In this document: positions 59,974 through 64,000 of the stretch, piece after piece
Numbering within the stretch: position 1 is the stretch's first letter
Layout: each line of letters begins with the position of its first letter
Source: Hyaloraphidium curvatum
Lineage: Eukaryota > Monoblepharomycota > Hyaloraphidiomycetes > Hyaloraphidiales > Hyaloraphidiaceae
NCBI GenBank assembly: GCA_025558095.1
Contig: JAIVFI010000041.1
Coordinates: 1 to 64,000 of the forward strand
DNA length: 64,000 nt
Reading direction: 5' to 3'
Translations under genes and position numbers: made by a program
Notes under the pieces: generated by a model
Databases searched by the model: none
Told to the model about the DNA's origin: nothing
What the model saw: the letters and a program-made list of their open reading frames with translations, nothing else

Positions 59974-60813
59974 ATGCCCCGCGCGCGCAACGGAGACGTG
60001 GAGCTGGAGTACGAGGTCTTCGGGACCGCGGGCGACGCCGTGATCCTCGTCAACGGCCTGGGGTCGCAGCTCCTCCGGTGGCCCGCGGAGCTCTGCGCGC
60101 AGCTCGCTGCCCAGGGGTTCCGCGTGGTGAGGATGGACAACCGCGACGTGGGGCTGTCGACGTGGCTGCCGGGAAGGGAGTACACCATCGCGGACATGGC
60201 GGGGGACGTGGCCGCTGTCGCGGACGCGCTCGGGGCGGAGCGGTTCCACGTCGTCGGCATGTCGCTGGGAGGGATGGTCGCGCAGCGCACGGCGATCAAC
60301 TACCCGCGGCGCGTGCTGTCCCTCGTTTCCATCATGTCGGGGGCCAACGTCGCGGAGTTCAGGTCCACCGAGGAGGCCCGCAGGGTGCTCGCCTTCGACC
60401 TGCCCGACCCCAAGGTGGACGAAGACGCCTACATTGCGCAGATGGCGGCCAACCGCGGCGTGATCGCGAGCCCGGGGTTCCGCATGTCGGACGAGGAGCT
60501 CCGCGCGGCGACCCTGGCCGAGTACCGCCGCGCGTACAACCCGGACGGCATAGCGAGGCAGCGTGCGGCGGTGATGACGGATCCCGATCGAACGCCCCTG
60601 CTGCGGGAGCTGGACGTCCCGACCGTCATCCTCCACGGCAAGGACGATCCGCTGGTGATGCCGAGCGCGGCCGAGGCGATGGCCGCCGCGATGTCGCACG
60701 CGGAGCTCCGGATCATCGACGGCATGGGGCACGACGTTCCGCCGGGGCTGTATGGCGTCTATGTCGACGCCATCCTCGCGGCAACCTCCAAGGCCAAGGA
60801 GAGGGCGCACTAG
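59974..60813 (+). CDS. alpha/beta hydrolase (RdmC/epoxide-hydrolase-like)
   Basis: Single exon, 279 residues. Complete alpha/beta hydrolase fold: VILVNGLGSQ (oxyanion region), VVRMDNRDVGLS, nucleophile elbow GMSLGG (Ser97), acid in ILHGKDDPLVMP, and His in IDGMGHDVPP. The DNRDxGxS box and length are typical of bacterial methylesterase/hydrolase proteins such as aclacinomycin methylesterase RdmC. Substrate unknown. Intronless and prokaryote-like, so horizontal origin is possible. Confidence 0.8.
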   Translation: MPRARNGDVELEYEVFGTAGDAVILVNGLGSQLLRWPAELCAQLAAQGFRVVRMDNRDVGLSTWLPGREYTIADMAGDVAAVADALGAERFHVVGMSLGGMVAQRTAINYPRRVLSLVSIMSGANVAEFRSTEEARRVLAFDLPDPKVDEDAYIAQMAANRGVIASPGFRMSDEELRAATLAEYRRAYNPDGIARQRAAVMTDPDRTPLLRELDVPTVILHGKDDPLVMPSAAEAMAAAMSHAELRIIDGMGHDVPPGLYGVYVDAILAATSKAKERAH

Positions 60814-60870
60814 GTGCTGGGAATGTCACTGCTAGAACGTATTCATAAAGCTATCGTACTGTCGACACGT

Positions 60871-62244
60871 TCAATCTGCGCCTCCCGCAAGGTCCTCCAG
60901 CTGCAGATGCTCCTCGCCCTCCTCGCGATAGTCGTCCGAATCCGACACCGGCTCCCCCACGAGATCCTCCAGCCCCTCGACCACGCCGTCGTCCTCGACA
61001 TCCTCTCCCATCGAGCGGTACTGCGTCCTCCTCGGGTTCTCCCGCAGCAGCGACCACGGGCTCACGTCGTGGATCCCGAACTCGCCCAGCTGGTCCGCGA
61101 TCTCGTCCACGCCGTAACCCACGGGCCGGTTGAACCGGTGGTGCGGCTCCGCGTCCGCGGGCTTGCCGTGCCCGCAGAAGGCGCGGTGCCGGGGCCAGTC
61201 GGTCTTTTGGCAGAAGGGGCCGCAGTACCAGGCCACGCGGCAGCGCGTGCACCGCGAGAGGTTGGGGCCGACGTAGCGGCAGGGGCGGTGGAAGCAGCCG
61301 CGCATGGTGCGGACGCGGGGCTCATATGCCGGGCGCAGGGCCGCGCCGCGGGGCGGGAGGGGGAGGGAAGCGGCGGCCGGGTCCGAAAAGTCGGCGACGG
61401 CAAAGACGGCGGCTTGGTGGAGCGCCAGGACCGAGGCGGGGAGGGGATCGCCGACCATGTCGTCGGTAAAGGCTTCGACGAGCGGGTAAGGATCGCCGAG
61501 GATCTTGGAGCCCGCGAGGACGCGTTCGGGGGATGAACCGCGGTTGCCGTCGCCCAGAAAGATCGGGAAGCGCACCCAGCCGAGGAAAAAGGGCGTGCGG
61601 CGAAAGTGCCTCCTCAGACCGCGCGGGATCGCGCTCGTGGTAAAATGGCCCCGCGTCGAAGCTGCAAAGACGCGAAAGACGAGGAAGTCGATGCCCGGGT
61701 CCGCCGCCGGGGAGCCTTCGCGCACGTCCCGAATCAAGTGGCCGATGGTCGCCTCGACCAGCGCGACGACGGCGGCCAGGACCGGGTACGAGGGGTACGC
61801 GAACTCCTTGAGCGCGTGCGAGCCCGCGGCGATGCCGAGCACGCGCTTGTTCCGCTCGTCGTGCGCAAAGAGGTCGAGGCCCTCGACGGTGACTTTCACG
61901 CACATTGTCCGCTCCTCGGAGATGTACTGCGCGTCTGAGATGCGCAGCGCCGTCTCCGCCGTGCCGCGGCCCAGCAGGGCGCGCGCGGCGCCGCACACCG
62001 CGGCCAGCGCGTCCGCCGCGGGCTCGGCCGCGTCCTCGTCCTCCGCCGGCGCGTTGCCGATCAGCGCAAACTCGAGCAGCCCCATCGCGTCCTCCAGCTG
62101 CTCGATCTCGAGACGGTGCGCCGCCGACAGCTGCTCGGCAGTCTGCGGCTCCCGCGATGGCGCGAGCGTCTCTGCCGGCGCCTGCGCGGTCTCGGCGAAC
62201 TGGAAGAGCCGCAGCACGGCTGCCACCGGCTCCGAGCCGGTCAT
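60871..62244 (-). CDS. MYND zinc-finger protein
   Basis: Single exon, 457 residues. A mostly helical N-terminal region (LEIEQLEDAMGLLEFALIG; VLAAVVALVEATIGHLI) and a middle with GWVRFPIFLGDG precede a MYND-type finger near the C terminus: CFHRPCRYVGPNLSRCTRCR, then VAWYCGPFCQKTDWPRHRAF, then C. The tail is acidic. MYND domains mediate protein-protein contacts. No SET domain is present, so it is not an SMYD methyltransferase. Distinct from the MYND gene at 31205-32233. Confidence 0.7.
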   Translation of the reverse strand: MTGSEPVAAVLRLFQFAETAQAPAETLAPSREPQTAEQLSAAHRLEIEQLEDAMGLLEFALIGNAPAEDEDAAEPAADALAAVCGAARALLGRGTAETALRISDAQYISEERTMCVKVTVEGLDLFAHDERNKRVLGIAAGSHALKEFAYPSYPVLAAVVALVEATIGHLIRDVREGSPAADPGIDFLVFRVFAASTRGHFTTSAIPRGLRRHFRRTPFFLGWVRFPIFLGDGNRGSSPERVLAGSKILGDPYPLVEAFTDDMVGDPLPASVLALHQAAVFAVADFSDPAAASLPLPPRGAALRPAYEPRVRTMRGCFHRPCRYVGPNLSRCTRCRVAWYCGPFCQKTDWPRHRAFCGHGKPADAEPHHRFNRPVGYGVDEIADQLGEFGIHDVSPWSLLRENPRRTQYRSMGEDVEDDGVVEGLEDLVGEPVSDSDDYREEGEEHLQLEDLAGGAD

Positions 62245-63613
62245 GGCAGGCTGCAGCGAATGGAATACGCCCGGGGCACTCAGGGGGCTGGACGCGTTGA
62301 AGCTCGATCTGTTTACGGTTGTTGGGGTCGGCGTTGCGACGATTCGCCCGGATGTGCCTCATTGATCCAACTCCAGTGATACGCTACAGGCATCGCGCAC
62401 GTCAATTGCGTTCGACAAAGAGCGCTCCCGTCTCTGCAAACGTTCGCGCCGGAGCACGCGCCGGATACCGGAACGAGCCCTCCCCGCAGTGTCCTACATC
62501 AGCCAGCTGTCGGCATTTCCGCCGATGAGCGCTGCGAGTCTCCCCGCCCTTGCGACCGCGACATCAGAGCTTGGCGGGCTTCTCTTTTTAGATGGTTCTT
62601 TTCAGTGTGTGACGCCTCCAAGGTCGAAACGTCCGCTCCCGTTCCCTCGCTGGCGTTCTCTCCGATGCGGCCGATCATGAGTGTGCCCCGCAACAGCATG
62701 AGCCGTCGGCGTCGTGGTACCGGGTGCTTTGCCGCCGTGTGCGAAGGATGATGAGGCCGGCCGATCTTGCGATGCCGGCCGCGGTGACGTTCCGAACATT
62801 TTGTAGCACGCCGGCGCGGGTTTGATCGTCCCTGGAGCTCCCAATCTGGGAGTTCCGGGGCGGAAGAAACCCAGGGCGCTTGCCGAAAGATACAACGGAA
62901 ATCGCAAAGGGAAAGACGCACAGCCCCGCGACCTTAACCCTCTTCATTCCAGCATGGACCGAAGACCATGCCAGGATGACGCCTCAGGCCGCGGCATAGC
63001 ACGTTCCCCCCGTGTAGAGTGGTTCAGCATCTCATTGGCCGAGATCCGCAGCTCGTTGATGCGTCGTTGACAATCGTACGTCGAGACGGGCGTGGCGACG
63101 CCCCACTGTTTCCCCGTCCACGTGCGACAGTGCAGGAACCAACCGGCCCAGTCCACGCTCATCCACCGACGGCTCTCACCATCGGCGCATGTCTGCAGTG
63201 GAGCTGGGCGGGTCCGCTCCGCCCACGGCGCCGCGACGGGGCGTTGTTGCACCGCCAGCTCAGCGCGCGGGCTTCCCATGTTCCAAGACCAGCCCTGCGG
63301 CGTTCCCGACAAGGCGTTGGACGCTGCCCCGAACGACGGCAAAAGTGCCATCGGTGGGCGGGTCCGCCGCTGCGCGCTGTGGAACGGGAGGAGGCCAGCC
63401 CGTCGAAAGGCGCCCAGCCGGGCACGTTTTGAGAGGCGCGACGCCGTTGCCGTTTGCTCCGCGCCGGGTGGCGTTCGAGCGCTCGGGTGAGGTCGTGCTG
63501 GCTGCGACGCGCGGTCTGGGTGATGAGCTGTTCGTCGGGACCACTGATGAGCTGTGTTCGTCGGACCATACTGCTAGGGAACAAGGACAGCGGATCGAAC
63601 CCAGTCCATTGAC
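62245..63613. other. long intergenic region
   Basis: About 1.37 kb, less GC-rich than average, between the 5' end of the MYND gene and the 3' end of the partial membrane protein. One minus-strand ORF (63351-62944; 135 codons) has somewhat protein-like text (SRRWMSVDWAGWFLHC, QRRINELRISANEMLNH) but no recognisable domain. It could be a remnant or a chance ORF. Confidence 0.35.
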
Positions 63614-64000
63614 CTACGACACCGTCGGACACACCACCTCCATGGTGAACCCTATCCCCGCGGCGCGCAGGATCGTCCACAGGCCCAGCGCGAGCGTCGC
63701 CGAGGTGACCACCAGCGTCCGCAGCGTCCCGTACCCGATCACGAACCCCGCCAGCCGCATCTTGGATCCCTGGACCCCCTGGAACGCGGCGATCACGCGG
63801 TCGTGCGCGAGCAGGCCTTCCACCGCCGCCGCGCGCAGGCCGTCCCCGTCCGCGCCCCGCAAGGGCATCGCGGCCACGACCAGCTCGCCGATCTCGCGGC
63901 GGGCCTCGGCGTACAACTTCGACAGGTCGTCCAGCTGCCCGTTCATGACCGACATGTTGACCAGATCGACCACGATCTGGTTGGCGCTGAAGACGGCGCC
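63614..64000 (-). CDS. multi-pass membrane protein family, copy 3 (5' part beyond window)
   Basis: The C-terminal 128 codons of a third family member; the frame is open to the window edge at 64000, so the start is outside. Visible: VVDLVNMSVMNGQLDDLSKL, then YAEARREIGELV, and the C-terminal signature GTLRTLVVTSATLALGLWTI, then GFTMEVVC. These align with the genes at 37653-39236 and 49568-51149. Confidence 0.65.
   Translation of the reverse strand, partial: GAVFSANQIVVDLVNMSVMNGQLDDLSKLYAEARREIGELVVAAMPLRGADGDGLRAAAVEGLLAHDRVIAAFQGVQGSKMRLAGFVIGYGTLRTLVVTSATLALGLWTILRAAGIGFTMEVVCPTVS

Noticed and set aside
1-64000. tRNA, rRNA or prophage/insertion-sequence features
   Set aside because: No tRNA-like cloverleaf, rRNA signature, transposase motif or terminal inverted repeat was recognised by eye. 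A tRNAscan or RepeatMasker run would be decisive.

Overview
This is a very GC-rich (about two thirds G+C by eye), gene-dense nuclear segment of a eukaryote. Most genes have short spliceosomal introns, typically 45-70 bp, with GTGNGT-type donors, a CTGAC-like branch motif and YAG acceptors. The gene content (NOP16, MYND and RING proteins, F-box/ankyrin-like proteins, a PQ-loop transporter, a DUF1989 protein, GPI-type and cysteine-rich secreted proteins, a CYP7/8-like P450) looks fungal. Together with the high GC, this points to an early-diverging, chytrid-grade fungus. Hyaloraphidium is one named possibility, but it was not verified by any search. Exon structures were read by eye from frame, splice-site phase and family conservation. 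Where exon phases close exactly I am fairly confident; exceptions are stated.

Layout. 1-13.5 kb: a 5'-truncated methyltransferase, a frameshifted ORF, a small EF-hand protein, a secreted Cys-rich protein (paralogue of the one at 10.4 kb), a probable pseudokinase, a carbonic-anhydrase-like gene with a decayed fragment of a second copy beside it, a secreted protein, NOP16, the second secreted paralogue, and a seven-exon modular Cys/Pro-rich secreted protein. 13.8-25.2 kb: a double-hotdog thioesterase-like gene, a small unknown protein, a divergently transcribed pair (bacterial-type hydroxyneurosporene-synthase-like protein and CHK/APH kinase), a SelW-like (Rdx) protein without its redox motif, a beta-propeller glycosidase-like protein with C-terminal Cys-rich repeats, a styrene-oxide-isomerase-like membrane protein, and an intronless NadR-like enzyme.

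25.4-37 kb: a type II membrane glycosyltransferase-like protein, a head-to-head pair of secreted transglutaminase-like paralogues with identical intron phases, a MYND protein, a decayed F-box gene, a carboxylesterase, a small membrane protein and a DUF1989 protein. 37.6-52.2 kb: a multi-pass membrane protein of an unrecognised family (three members in the window), a P450, a RING protein, a glyoxalase I with a probable GC-AG intron, a ~150-bp tandem satellite, a large RING/IBR-like protein, a GPI-anchored beta-propeller-like protein, a frameshifted second membrane paralogue and a decayed LRR-like gene. 52.3-64 kb: a disordered protein, a PQ-loop protein, an F-box/repeat protein, a polyol-type dehydrogenase, an alpha/beta hydrolase, a MYND protein, and the 3' part of the third membrane paralogue.

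There is no operon-like organisation. The recurring themes are local gene-family birth and decay (paired and triplet paralogues, frameshifted copies, dispersed fragments), an abundance of secreted Cys-rich proteins, and several intronless prokaryote-like enzymes that are candidates for horizontal acquisition.
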